NCBI RefSeq assembly: GCF_900142645.1
Contig: NZ_FRBP01000015.1
Span: 1 to 64,000, forward strand
Direction of reading: 5' to 3'
Length of the DNA: 64,000 bases
Source: Eubacterium callanderi
Lineage (GTDB): Bacteria > Bacillota > Clostridia > Eubacteriales > Eubacteriaceae
The first letter of the stretch is position 1, and each line of letters begins with the position of its first letter. Positions 1 to 8,551 of this stretch are shown in pieces. Position numbers and translations under genes: made by a program. The notes below the pieces were generated by a model that saw only the letters and a list, made by a program, of their open reading frames with translations, was not told where the DNA came from and ran no database searches.

Positions 1-177
1 TTTGCTATGCACATTTTTAAGTTTTGTGACTTAAAAATTTTTTAAAAAATTTTTAAAAATAACTATTGACTTCCTTAGTTGGTCTACAAAAGAATAATTA
101 AGATAGCAAGCATTAAGCGTGTATTGAATTTGTTAAAATTATTATAGCATAAATCGGCTGTTTTGGATAGAGGGTAC

Positions 178-225
178 TTGACAAATATTGAATTAAGGTT
201 TATTATTAAATATAAATTCAATATT
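178..225 (+). promoter_or_regulatory. Promoter and TetR-type operator of the element's tetR-like gene
   Basis: TTGACA at 178-183 and TATTAT at 201-206 are separated by 17 bases. Inverted arms AATATTGAATT (184-194) and AATTCAATATT (215-225) flank the -10 box, the left arm lying inside the promoter spacer. The half-site TGAATT recurs in the palindrome at 904-929. This fits autorepression by the TetR protein encoded next. The 177 bases before it are AT-rich and show no gene. Confidence 0.65.
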
Positions 226-244
226 GAATAGAAAGAGGTGCATT

Positions 245-817
245 ATGGCACAAGTATTAAAAGAAGAGGTTAGAAATAGGATACTCGTTGCGGCGGAAAA
301 AGTGTTTTATGAAAAGGATTACAGAGGAGCAAAATTGACAGATATAGCAGATGAAGCAAATATTCCTGTTGCTCTAATCTATACATATTTTAAAAATAAG
401 GAGGTTTTGTTTGATGCGGTAATTGGCTCGGTATACATTAATTTTGAGTCTGCTTTTAATGATGAAGAATCCTTAGAAAAAGGGTCTGCTTCTGAGAGAT
501 TTGATGAAGTGGGCGAGAACTATATCCATGAACTGTTAAAGGAGCGTAAGAAGCTGATTATTTTAATGGATAAAAGTTCAGGCACAAAACACGAAAAAGC
601 GAAACAGAAACTTATTTCACAAATGCAGGTTCATATTGAAGTGAGCTTGAAAAGACAATCGGAAAGGCAATATGATCCGATGCTTGCCCATATTTTAGCA
701 AATAATTTTACAGAGGGTCTGCTCGAGATAGCGAGACATTATCAAAATGAAAAATGGGCGAAAGAAATGCTGAAACTGATAGCGAAATGTTATTACAAAG
801 GAGTAGAATCCTTATAA
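245..817 (+). CDS. TetR/AcrR-family transcriptional regulator
   Basis: A 190-residue one-domain repressor. Residues about 10-55 form the TetR helix-turn-helix (ILVAAEKVFYEKDYRGAKLT, then LIYTYFKNKEVLF); the rest is an all-helical ligand-binding domain without a recognisable ligand signature. The ATG at 245 is chosen because AGAGGTG sits just upstream; an in-frame start at 224 falls inside the operator arm. It lies upstream of, and is codirectional with, the ABC/ECF cassette, and near-identical half-sites precede both its own gene and the cassette, so it probably represses both. The inducer is unknown. Family assignment is firm; target assignment is inference. Confidence 0.9.
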   Translation: MAQVLKEEVRNRILVAAEKVFYEKDYRGAKLTDIADEANIPVALIYTYFKNKEVLFDAVIGSVYINFESAFNDEESLEKGSASERFDEVGENYIHELLKERKKLIILMDKSSGTKHEKAKQKLISQMQVHIEVSLKRQSERQYDPMLAHILANNFTEGLLEIARHYQNEKWAKEMLKLIAKCYYKGVESL

Positions 818-903
818 CATAATGAGAGAATCCATTCTATAACTTATAGATAGTTGACTCAAAAAATAGACTTTGCGTAATAGCGAAGTCTTACTTTAAA
901 CTT

Positions 904-929
904 TAATAATGAATTAAAATTCATTATTA
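904..929. promoter_or_regulatory. 26-bp perfect palindrome before the ABC/ECF cassette
   Basis: Arms TAATAATGAATT (904-915) and AATTCATTATTA (918-929) are exact reverse complements around a 2-base centre. The site lies 26 bases before the first ABC start codon. A possible -35 (TTGACT, 854-859) and an 8-bp hairpin at 868-889 that may end the tetR transcript lie upstream. The palindrome is the likely operator through which the TetR protein controls the cassette. Confidence 0.65.
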
Positions 930-954
930 TTCAATTTTGAAAGGAGCGTTGTTT

Positions 955-2694
955 ATGACAGAAAAAGAGTTAAGGGGAAAAGCGGTAGGTAATAATTTGA
1001 AGTCAAATATATTACTTACTTTGAAAATACTGTTTGATTTAATACCGCAGGTATTGCTTGTTTATTTAATCAGTTCCTTGATTACACAGGATATAGAAAC
1101 GGGAAAACTGAAGTATATTTTTCTCGCCATGCTTACATCATTTGTTCTAAAGGGAGTGTTCTATTATTTTTCTACCAAGATTGCTCATGAAAAGGCTTAT
1201 GAAAAACTGACAGAACTCAGACTCTCTATCGTAGAACACCTAAAAAAATTAAGTTTAGGTTTTTTCAAAGAACACAATACAGGAGAACTTACCAATATTA
1301 TGCAGCATGATGTAGAGCAAGTGGAGGTATATCTTGCTCATGGCTTGCCTGAAATAATGGCGGTTACACTTCTTCCGACTATCATTTTGATTGCAATGTT
1401 TTTTGTAGATTGGCGTCTTGCACTTGGAATGATTGCAGGTGTTCCGCTTATGTATTTGGTAAAAGTTCTTTCTCAAAAAACGATGAATAAAAACTTTGCT
1501 ATTTATTTTAACCATGAAAGCAGGATGAGAGAAGAACTGATGGAGTATGTAAAAAATATTTCTGTTGTTAAGGCTTTTGCGAAAGAAGAGGAGATTAGTG
1601 AAAGAACATTAAAGACAGCAAGAGAATATATTTATTGGGTGAAAAAAAGCATGGGAGCAATCACTATTCCAATGGGACTGATTGATATATTCATGGAAAT
1701 AGGTGTAGTCATTGTTATGATTTTAGGAAGTGTATTCCTCTATCAAGGAAATATTACAGCACCTAATTTTATTCTTGCTATTATTTTGTCCTCCGCATTT
1801 ACTGCATCCATCAGCAAGACAGCAACCTTGCAACATTTTTCTATTGTGTTTAAGGAAGCCTTAAAGGGAATAGGAAAAGTTCTAACCGTTCCGCTTTCGA
1901 CTAAGAAAACAGAACAAGGGTTAGAATTTGGAGATATAGAATTTACAAATGTAAACTTTGCGTACGGGAAAGACAGTTTCAGATTAAAAGACATCAATCT
2001 TACTTTCAAACAAAACAGTTTGAATGCCTTTGTCGGAGCAAGCGGCTGCGGAAAGAGTACGGTATCTAATCTGCTTATGGGATTTTGGGATACAGACAGC
2101 GGACAAATAAAAATAAAAGGAAAAGACATAAAAGAATATAGTCAGGAAAATATTTCGGAGCTTATCGGCAGCGTTCAGCAAGAAGTTATCCTTTTTGATT
2201 TAAGTATTTTTGAAAATATAGCCATCGGTAAGGTCGGTGCAACCAAAGAAGAAGTGATAGAAGCTGCAAAGAAAGCAAGGTGTCATGACTTTATTTCCGC
2301 TTTGCCGAATGGATACGATACAAGAGTCGGTGAAATGGGTGTCAAACTGTCAGGTGGCGAGAAACAGCGAATTTCCATTGCGAGAATGATACTGAAAAAT
2401 GCACCGATTTTGATATTGGATGAAGCGATGGCGGCGGTTGACAGTGAGAATGAAAAGCTCATCAGTGAAGCGATAGATGATTTAAGTAAGGACAAGACAG
2501 TTATTACAATCGCCCATCACTTAAATACAATTAGAAATTCGGATCAAATTATTGTTATGGATAAGGGGCTTGTTCTTGATACAGGAAGCCATGAAGAACT
2601 GATGAACAGATGTGATTTTTATCGTGATATGGTGGAAGCACAGAACAAGGTTGACAGATGGAATTTGAAAGAGGTGGTAACAGAAAATGTTTAG
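955..2694 (+). CDS. ABC half-transporter with fused membrane and ATPase domains (first of a pair)
   Basis: A 579-residue exporter-fold half-transporter: about six membrane helices in residues 1-300 and an ATPase domain from about 330, with Walker A GASGCGKST near residue 361, signature LSGGEKQR near 465, Walker B ILILDE and the H-loop IAHHL. The ATG at 955 follows AAGGAG at 941-946; an upstream TTG at 937 has no ribosome site. It overlaps the next half-transporter by 8 bases, so the two probably form a heterodimer. Placed beside an ECF importer, the pair resembles YbtP/YbtQ and IrtA/IrtB, which have exporter folds but import metal-siderophore complexes. That direction of transport is inference; drug export is the alternative. 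Confidence 0.85.
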   Translation: MTEKELRGKAVGNNLKSNILLTLKILFDLIPQVLLVYLISSLITQDIETGKLKYIFLAMLTSFVLKGVFYYFSTKIAHEKAYEKLTELRLSIVEHLKKLSLGFFKEHNTGELTNIMQHDVEQVEVYLAHGLPEIMAVTLLPTIILIAMFFVDWRLALGMIAGVPLMYLVKVLSQKTMNKNFAIYFNHESRMREELMEYVKNISVVKAFAKEEEISERTLKTAREYIYWVKKSMGAITIPMGLIDIFMEIGVVIVMILGSVFLYQGNITAPNFILAIILSSAFTASISKTATLQHFSIVFKEALKGIGKVLTVPLSTKKTEQGLEFGDIEFTNVNFAYGKDSFRLKDINLTFKQNSLNAFVGASGCGKSTVSNLLMGFWDTDSGQIKIKGKDIKEYSQENISELIGSVQQEVILFDLSIFENIAIGKVGATKEEVIEAAKKARCHDFISALPNGYDTRVGEMGVKLSGGEKQRISIARMILKNAPILILDEAMAAVDSENEKLISEAIDDLSKDKTVITIAHHLNTIRNSDQIIVMDKGLVLDTGSHEELMNRCDFYRDMVEAQNKVDRWNLKEVVTENV

Positions 2695-4396
2695 GGAAAT
2701 GTTAAAACTGCTCACAAAAACCGGCAAAAGAGATTTAGCTATATCAAGTACATTCTTTGCTCTTTATGGACTAAGTTCCATAGCTATGATTGTTATTGTC
2801 TTTTCTATACTGTTTCAGATATTTGACGGAACAAGTATAGAGAGTCTATATAAATATTTTATTGCGATTGCACTCCTTGTTGTATTCAAAGGCATCTGTA
2901 ATATGGTTGCAGATATGAAAAAACATAGTGCAGGTTTTGATATTGTTCAGCAAATCAGAGAGCGAATGATTATTAAGTTGAAAAAATTCAGTTTAGGGTT
3001 TTATACCGATGAAAGACTTGGTGAGATAAACACAATACTTCATAAGGATGTTGATAATATGTCCCTTGTTGTAGGGCATATGTGGTCGAGGATGTTTGGT
3101 GATTTTTTAATAGCAACAGTGGTATTTATCGGTCTTGCGAGCATTGATATAAAGTTGGCACTGGTAATGGCGGTATCCGTTCCTATTGCACTTGTATTCT
3201 TGGTTATGACTATTAAAAGGTCGAAGACCATTGAAAATCAGAACAACTCCGCTCTTTTAGATATGGTCAGTTTATTTGTTGAATATGTCAGAGGCATACC
3301 GGTATTAAAGAGCTTTTCCAATAATAAAAGTTTGGATAGTGAACTGACAGCAAGGACAAAGAAATTTGGAGAAACAAGTAAGGCTGCTTCAAGATTTAAG
3401 GCAAAACAATTATCCGTATTCGCATTTTTACTTGATATAGGGTATTTACTACTTCTTATATCAGGAGTTGTACTTGTAATAAACGGCAATTTGAAAGTAT
3501 TTGATTTTATTATCTTTGCCGTTATCTCAAAGGAGTTCTATAAGCCGTTTGCCTCTATGGAACAACATTATATGTATTATGTTTCGGCGGTGGACAGCTA
3601 TGAAAGACTTTCAAGAATTTTATATGCAGATGTAATACCAGATAAGGTAGACGGCATTGTTCCGAAACAAAATAATATTGCCTTTGAAAATATTGAATTC
3701 TCTTATCAGCAAGATGAGTTCAAAATGGAAAATTTAAGTTTTGATATTGATGAAAAAACAATGACTGCACTGGTTGGCGAATCCGGTTCCGGTAAGACTA
3801 CTATAACTAACCTGCTTTTAAGATTTTATGATGTGCATAAAGGGAAAATTACACTTGGCGGTGTGGATATTAGAGAGATTCCTTATGATGAACTTTTGGA
3901 TCGTATCAGCATCGTTATGCAAAATGTTCAGCTATTTGATAATACCATTGAAGAAAACATCAAGGTAGGCAAAAAAGGAGCGACAAAAGAAGAAATCATC
4001 GAAGCGGCAAAGAAGGCAAGAATCCATGATTTTATTATGAGTTTGCCCAATGGTTATGAAACGGATATTGGTGAAAACGGCGGAATATTGTCAGGTGGAC
4101 AAAGACAGAGAATATCTATTGCAAGAGCGTTTTTGAAAGATGCACCGATTTTAATTCTTGATGAGATGACAAGTAATGTTGACCCTGTCAATGAGTCGCT
4201 GATACAAGATGCCATTACAGAGCTTGCAAAGAACAGAACTGTACTTGTAGTGGCTCATCATTTAAAAACAATTCAAAAAGCAGACCAAATTCTTGTATTC
4301 CAAAAAGGAACACTGCTTGAAAAAGGAAGGCACAGAGAACTTCTTGATAAAAATGGTTACTACACAAAATTATGGAAAGCTCAGTATGGGGTGTAG
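2687..4396 (+). CDS. ABC half-transporter with fused membrane and ATPase domains (second of a pair)
   Basis: A 569-residue partner of the preceding protein with the same layout: six predicted membrane helices, then an ATPase domain with Walker A GESGSGKTT near residue 364, signature LSGGQRQR near 468 and Walker B ILILDEMTS. The Walker B aspartate is followed by the expected catalytic glutamate, and the same is true of the partner, so neither site looks degenerate. Its ATG lies inside the end of the upstream gene, which implies translational coupling. It is followed after 2 bases by the ECF ATPase gene. Membrane location and heterodimer formation follow from the family; the substrate is unknown. 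Confidence 0.85.
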   Translation: MFREMLKLLTKTGKRDLAISSTFFALYGLSSIAMIVIVFSILFQIFDGTSIESLYKYFIAIALLVVFKGICNMVADMKKHSAGFDIVQQIRERMIIKLKKFSLGFYTDERLGEINTILHKDVDNMSLVVGHMWSRMFGDFLIATVVFIGLASIDIKLALVMAVSVPIALVFLVMTIKRSKTIENQNNSALLDMVSLFVEYVRGIPVLKSFSNNKSLDSELTARTKKFGETSKAASRFKAKQLSVFAFLLDIGYLLLLISGVVLVINGNLKVFDFIIFAVISKEFYKPFASMEQHYMYYVSAVDSYERLSRILYADVIPDKVDGIVPKQNNIAFENIEFSYQQDEFKMENLSFDIDEKTMTALVGESGSGKTTITNLLLRFYDVHKGKITLGGVDIREIPYDELLDRISIVMQNVQLFDNTIEENIKVGKKGATKEEIIEAAKKARIHDFIMSLPNGYETDIGENGGILSGGQRQRISIARAFLKDAPILILDEMTSNVDPVNESLIQDAITELAKNRTVLVVAHHLKTIQKADQILVFQKGTLLEKGRHRELLDKNGYYTKLWKAQYGV

Positions 4397-4398
4397 TG

Positions 4399-5868
4399 AT
4401 GATAACACTTAAGAATATTTCGTATACTACAAATTCCAATGAAAAAATTCTTGATGACATAAACTTAAACATAAAAAAGGGGGAGTTTGTTGTCATTACA
4501 GGAAAAAGCGGAAGCGGTAAAACTACACTTGCTTCTGTAATCAATGGGCTTATCTCACATACCTATGAGGGAACTTTAACAGGTGAAGCGTATATCAACG
4601 GAGAGAACATCAATGATTTGGAGCTTTCTCAGATAAGTAATAAGGTAGGAACTGTATTTCAAGATCCAAGAAGTCAGTTTTTTATGACGGATCCATTTAA
4701 TGAAGTTGCCTTTGGTTTAAGTAATATGCGATTGAATAAAGATGAGATAAAAAGGCGTGTTGAAAACAGTCTAAAAGTATTTGGGATTGAACACTTAAAA
4801 GAAAAAAGTATTTTTAAGCTGTCCAGTGGAGAAAAACAAAAAGTGGCAATAGCATCGTGTTACGCTATGGAACCGGATATTTATTTGTTTGATGAACCAA
4901 CAGCTAATTTAGACATTCAATCTATCTTTGATTTAAGAGATATTTTGAAAGAATTAAAAAAATTCGGAAAAACAATAGTGGTTTTAGAGCATAGATTATT
5001 TTATCTTCCGAATTTGTTAGACCGCATGATAGTAATTCGTGATGGAAAAATAGAAAGAGAATTTTCAAAGAAAACTCTCCTTGATGTACAGAATAACTGT
5101 CAGGATATTAGAAGTTTATACTTGAATGATTTGACGGCAGTTAATTATACCAAGCCTAATGTAAAAGAAAATCCCATATTGGAAGTAAAAAAAATATCGT
5201 ATTCTCATTCAAAAGAAGAAAAAAATGATGTCTTGAAAGATATATCAATTACAGCTTTTGGAAATGAAATTATAGGTATTATAGGGGAAAACGGAGTCGG
5301 TAAAACAACCTTTGCAAGAGTTTGTTCAGGATTATTAAAAGAAAAAGATGGAAATATTTTTGTAGAGGGTAAAAAGTACACTCATAAAAAGAGGTTGGGG
5401 AAAGTATATTTCGTTATGCAGGATTCCGATTTTCAACTTTTTACAGGTAGTGTAGAGGAAGAACTCAGCATTGGGAAATCCGGTGCAATGCTTACAGATG
5501 AAGAAAAAAACACCATTATGTCGAGGTTTGAAATTCTTAATTTTAAGGATAGGCATCCTATGACATTATCGAGAGGTCAGAAGCAAAGATTGACAATTGC
5601 AGTTGCAACTACGAGTGAAAGCAAAATTATATTTTTTGATGAGCCGACAAGCGGATTGGATAAAAATTCAATGGATTTAGTATCTCAAAGTATATTAGAG
5701 ATTTCCGATAAGAACAAAGTCTTATTTGTAATATCCCATGATTATGAATTTTTACTTTCTGTTTGCAATCGAATAATTTATTTGAAGAATGGTAGCGTGA
5801 ATCTTGATTTCAAATTAAACAGTGATACCGAAAGTAAACTTTGGGAACTTCTAAGCAAAGGCAGGTGA
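4399..5868 (+). CDS. ECF transporter ATPase, two ATPase domains in one chain
   Basis: About 490 residues holding two tandem ABC ATPase domains. The first has Walker A GKSGSGKTT near residue 35, signature LSSGEKQK and Walker B LFDEPTANLD; the second has Walker A GENGVGKTT near residue 297, signature LSRGQKQR and FFDEPTSGLD. This is the fused form of EcfA1/EcfA2. The start at 4399 follows a GGGGTG-like site that overlaps the upstream stop; a longer start at 4372 lies inside the previous gene. The gene is followed, with an ATGA overlap, by the ECF-T membrane gene. It powers uptake of the S-component ligand. Confidence 0.88.
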   Translation: MITLKNISYTTNSNEKILDDINLNIKKGEFVVITGKSGSGKTTLASVINGLISHTYEGTLTGEAYINGENINDLELSQISNKVGTVFQDPRSQFFMTDPFNEVAFGLSNMRLNKDEIKRRVENSLKVFGIEHLKEKSIFKLSSGEKQKVAIASCYAMEPDIYLFDEPTANLDIQSIFDLRDILKELKKFGKTIVVLEHRLFYLPNLLDRMIVIRDGKIEREFSKKTLLDVQNNCQDIRSLYLNDLTAVNYTKPNVKENPILEVKKISYSHSKEEKNDVLKDISITAFGNEIIGIIGENGVGKTTFARVCSGLLKEKDGNIFVEGKKYTHKKRLGKVYFVMQDSDFQLFTGSVEEELSIGKSGAMLTDEEKNTIMSRFEILNFKDRHPMTLSRGQKQRLTIAVATTSESKIIFFDEPTSGLDKNSMDLVSQSILEISDKNKVLFVISHDYEFLLSVCNRIIYLKNGSVNLDFKLNSDTESKLWELLSKGR

Positions 5869-6575
5869 TGGAAATGAATGTGAAAAAAGAGTTGGATCCA
5901 AGAACGGTTCTTGGAATTGTATTTATTTTCGTCATGCTGGGACTTGCTGTAAACAAACCTTTTCCATCACATATTTTACTGGTTATTTGCAATATATATT
6001 TGCTGACTGTAAAAGCCTATCGTGAAAGCATTTTGTATAGCATGATTTATATATTGGTTGCCGGATTGATGTTCTGTATCCGATATATTCCAAATAATAC
6101 AGTAGCTTTGACGATTGTTTCACTCAGTTATTTTGTGCAGAAATTTTCAATTGCAATGATGATGATTGTATTTTTGCAGAGGAAAACTTCAATGTCATAT
6201 ATTATATCAGCAATGCAAACAATGAGGTTTCCAAATGCTGTTGCAATCCCGTTTATTGTTATATTGAGATATATGCCGACTTTAAGAGAGGATTATGGTT
6301 ACTTAAAGGATAGTTTGAAAATCAGAGGGATTAGAACTTCCGGAATTCAATTTTTTGTTCATCCTATTCAATCGTTAGAATTTATGATTGTTCCTATTTT
6401 GTTTAGAAGTGTTCGAGTGGCGGAAGAATTATCAACTTCGGTACTCTTAAGAGGAATGGAAAACTATAAAGATAGAACAAATATTTATCCATTAAAATTC
6501 ACAAAGATTGATGCGGTATACACTTTATTTACGGTTATTGCTGTTGGTACATTGTGGTACTTACAGTTTCAATAA
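5868..6575 (+). CDS. ECF transporter transmembrane coupling protein (EcfT/CbiQ family)
   Basis: A 235-residue hydrophobic protein with about five membrane segments and the two cytoplasmic coupling helices with A-R-[GS]-like motifs typical of EcfT; KIRGIR and LLRGME near residues 155 and 195 fit them. The start codon overlaps the stop of the ATPase gene (ATGA at 5868); a second ATG at 5874 is also possible. It sits between the ATPase and the S-component genes, giving a complete ECF transporter dedicated to one substrate. Family and role are well supported by position and sequence type. Confidence 0.85.
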   Translation: MEMNVKKELDPRTVLGIVFIFVMLGLAVNKPFPSHILLVICNIYLLTVKAYRESILYSMIYILVAGLMFCIRYIPNNTVALTIVSLSYFVQKFSIAMMMIVFLQRKTSMSYIISAMQTMRFPNAVAIPFIVILRYMPTLREDYGYLKDSLKIRGIRTSGIQFFVHPIQSLEFMIVPILFRSVRVAEELSTSVLLRGMENYKDRTNIYPLKFTKIDAVYTLFTVIAVGTLWYLQFQ

Positions 6576-6599
6576 TGAATGATTTTTAGGAGGAAAATT

Positions 6600-7208
6600 A
6601 TGGAAACAAACAAAAAGACAAACAAACTGAATGCCAAAGATTTTATTTTTATCGGAATTTTTGGTGCAGTGGCACTTCTCATCTTCTTTGTTACAGGAGC
6701 ATTAGCGGCACTAACTCTTTTCGGGACAGTTGCTAACATACCGATTACATTATTTTTCGTTTCGATAGCATTTATGCTTTTAGTATCGAAAGTAAGAAAA
6801 ACCGGTGTGTTTCTTATCATGGGAACAATTATTGTCTTACCGGGGTTTATGGCAGCCAACGGAATTGGTGTAGGACTTTCAATTTTAGGATGGCTTATTG
6901 CGGAAATAGTAGCTTCAAAGATGAAGTATAAGAATAAAAAGGCGATTGTCATACCGTATGTAATCGGTTCAACACTACAATCTGCTCTATTTACACTACC
7001 GATGTATATTTCTCATGGAGAATACTTTATACAAAGAAAAGAGATTCTACATTTAACAGATGAGGCATTACAACAATATTTGAAGTTCATGGGTTCATGG
7101 GGAATGTATGGTTCAATGGTGGCTCTAACAGTTTTAACAAGTCTTATAGGAGCGTTGATTTCTATGAGAATATTAAAAAAACATTTTGAAAAAGCGGGAG
7201 TGATTTAA
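6600..7208 (+). CDS. ECF transporter substrate-binding S component (MptD/Trep_Strep-like)
   Basis: A 202-residue membrane protein with five to six predicted helices and long polar loops, of the Trep_Strep/MptD-like type of S components. The ATG at 6600 is preceded by a strong TAGGAGG at 6587-6593. It is the last gene of the TetR-ABC-ABC-EcfA-EcfT-EcfS cassette and sets its substrate. The family has no firmly known ligand from sequence alone. The pairing with YbtP/YbtQ-like half-transporters recalls, from memory, the transport part of the equibactin locus of Streptococcus equi, so a metallophore is one hypothesis; a vitamin-like compound is the alternative. Confidence 0.75.
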   Translation: METNKKTNKLNAKDFIFIGIFGAVALLIFFVTGALAALTLFGTVANIPITLFFVSIAFMLLVSKVRKTGVFLIMGTIIVLPGFMAANGIGVGLSILGWLIAEIVASKMKYKNKKAIVIPYVIGSTLQSALFTLPMYISHGEYFIQRKEILHLTDEALQQYLKFMGSWGMYGSMVALTVLTSLIGALISMRILKKHFEKAGVI

Positions 7209-7280
7209 TGTGTATTTTTAGAAGTGAGGGAAAAGAAGAATGGATTAAGTAGTTGGAGGTAATTGCTATGTGTTATTTAA

Positions 7281-7320
7281 GGTCTGTCATTCATGTAGAA
7301 AAAACTTGTAGACCTTTTTG
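7281..7320 (+). terminator. Possible terminator of the ABC/ECF operon
   Basis: GGTCT (7281-7285) pairs with AGACC (7310-7314) and is followed by a T-run. The loop is long, so the hairpin is weak. It lies about 70 bases after the S-component stop codon, where the operon should end. Confidence 0.45.
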
Positions 7321-7386
7321 ATACTGGTAATTATCATAGAAAATTAAATCTTAAATACAAAGAAAGAATCAATTTCTTTCATTTCA

Positions 7387-7448
7387 GAGGACTTATTATG
7401 CCCATGTGCAGAAGTCCTCCTTTTTTGTCTAAAAACGCAGACAAAAAA
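7387..7448 (+). terminator. Two overlapping hairpins before the sigma-like gene
   Basis: GAGGACTT (7387-7394) pairs with AAGTCCTC (7412-7419) and is followed by six T residues, a good intrinsic terminator. The T-run itself then pairs in a second hairpin: TTTTTTGTCT (7421-7430) with AGACAAAAAA (7439-7448). The two are mutually limiting and end only 18 bases before the sigma-like start, which suggests an attenuated leader rather than a simple end of transcription. Confidence 0.6.
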
Positions 7449-7466
7449 AGAAATGGAGGAAATAAA

Positions 7467-7877
7467 ATGCAAAAAGAATATTACCTTTATGTCAACGGAC
7501 AAAAGGTCAAAGTCAGCGAGCAGATATATAAAGTCTACTGGCGAGAAAAAGAACACGAAAAGTATTTAGAGCAGGTGGACAAGAAAAACCACTTGCTCTT
7601 TTTTTCATCATTGGATCATGACGGACATTTTGTAGATAATATTATTGATGAAAGTGTTGATGTAGAAAAGATTGTTGAAACACAGATGATGATTGAAGCA
7701 TTAAGAAATGCTATATCAAAACTCAATGCAGAAGAAAGAGATATTATTGAACGCTTGTATTTCAATGATGAAACGGTTCGTTCAGTGGCAAAGCTCAAAA
7801 GTATTACACATCCGGCTTTAATCAAAAGAAGAAACAAAATTCTTGAAAAGCTGAAAAAATTCATCGAAGAACTTTAG
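7467..7877 (+). CDS. Sigma-70 region 4-like small protein of the element
   Basis: A 136-residue protein. The N-terminal part (YYLYVNGQKVKVSEQIYKVY) matches the start of small sigma-like proteins commonly found in conjugative transposons; the C-terminal part (LNAEERDIIERLYF, then SVAKLKSITHPALIKRRNK) is a region-4-like helix-turn-helix. No region 2 is seen, so it may act as an atypical regulator of element genes rather than as a full sigma factor. The start at 7467 follows TGGAGGAA; the upstream in-frame extension lies inside the terminator hairpins. It lies upstream of the leader RNA and recombinase and probably helps control excision genes. The regulatory role is inference. Confidence 0.75.
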   Translation: MQKEYYLYVNGQKVKVSEQIYKVYWREKEHEKYLEQVDKKNHLLFFSSLDHDGHFVDNIIDESVDVEKIVETQMMIEALRNAISKLNAEERDIIERLYFNDETVRSVAKLKSITHPALIKRRNKILEKLKKFIEEL

Positions 7878-7895
7878 AAGTTCGGTAACCAAAGG

Positions 7896-7945
7896 GGTCA
7901 AATTTTCCTTATGTAAAGTGAAGGGGAGTTTGACCTCCTTTACTT
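7896..7945 (+). terminator. Alternative hairpins after the sigma-like gene
   Basis: GGTCAAA (7896-7902) pairs with TTTGACC (7929-7935). An overlapping alternative pairs the AAAGTGAAGG stretch starting near 7915 with CCTTTACTTT around 7936-7947. Only a short T-rich tail follows, so termination would be incomplete. It separates the sigma-like gene from the long untranslated leader. Confidence 0.4.
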
Positions 7946-8013
7946 TCTTGAATAAGAGATAGCCTGCTTATGGCAAATAGGAAAATGTAAAGAAAATAAT
8001 CCCTTTCAAATAT

Positions 8014-8303
8014 TGCTCTTTGACAACTGAATAGACCATGACGGGACTTTTAATTACTTAGTGAGCGTAAGAAATTTACGCCAAGACTTTCCTGCTGAAG
8101 AAATTCGGTTTAAATGAATACTGTCAAAGATAAGGATATAAGGAAACGAGCGATAAATAAATTTTCTTAAAGCAAAGGACAAGGATAACTTTGTGAGCTA
8201 TGACCTGAGTAATGATAATGATACTTCTTTAGTGAAAGCCGGCTCATCTTAACAGGGGCGGTGGTGAGATTCCAATGTTGCTGATCCAAAGCACCCGTCA
8301 ATG
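8014..8303 (+). ncRNA. Long structured leader RNA with a boxA-like element, upstream of the recombinase
   Basis: No credible reading frame covers 7878-8343. At 8014-8026 TGCTCTTTGACAA closely matches the boxA antitermination element of rRNA leaders. Eleven bases later CATGACGGG (8037-8045) can pair with CCCGTCA-a-TG (8294-8303), closing a domain of about 265 bases. Inside it are a clear hairpin, GCGTAA (8065-8070) with TTACGC (8076-8081), and a helix TGAGC (8194-8198) with GCTCA (8242-8246). The domain ends about 40 bases before the start of the 48-aa gene. I do not recognise it as a known RNA family. A boxA element suggests NusB/S10-assisted read-through of a long untranslated transcript; the RNA may control recombinase expression. 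Structure is seen by eye only. Confidence 0.5.
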
Positions 8304-8343
8304 TCGTGAAACTTTAGATAAAATTAAATGAGGAGGATTTAGA

Positions 8344-8490
8344 ATGAATAATGAACTATTAAGATATAGCCTCCAATTATCTATGCTGTCTATGTTACTT
8401 TCTAAGCACTTACTCAGCGATATTGAATATAAGAAGATAAAAATCAAGTTGATGAAAAAATATAACATTTCCACAGAATTATATTTATAA
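8344..8490 (+). CDS. 48-aa SHOCT-like small protein
   Basis: A short frame starting at ATG 8344 after a strong AGGAGG at 8331-8336 and ending at TAA 8490. The C-terminal half (LSDIEYKKIKIKLMKKYNIS) has the pattern of a SHOCT domain: an acidic start, a mid-helix EYxxIKxxL and a final small helix. Proteins of this size and type precede recombinase genes in related transposons. It lies 61 bases before the recombinase and may be cotranscribed, although a TATAAT with a TG extension at 8507-8512 could serve the recombinase alone. Function is unknown; SHOCT domains often mediate oligomerisation. Confidence 0.7.
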   Translation: MNNELLRYSLQLSMLSMLLSKHLLSDIEYKKIKIKLMKKYNISTELYL

Positions 8491-8551
8491 TGTTTTGCAA
8501 GTGTGGTATAATAGAACTGCATAGAAAGATACAAATAAGGAGGCGGATGCA

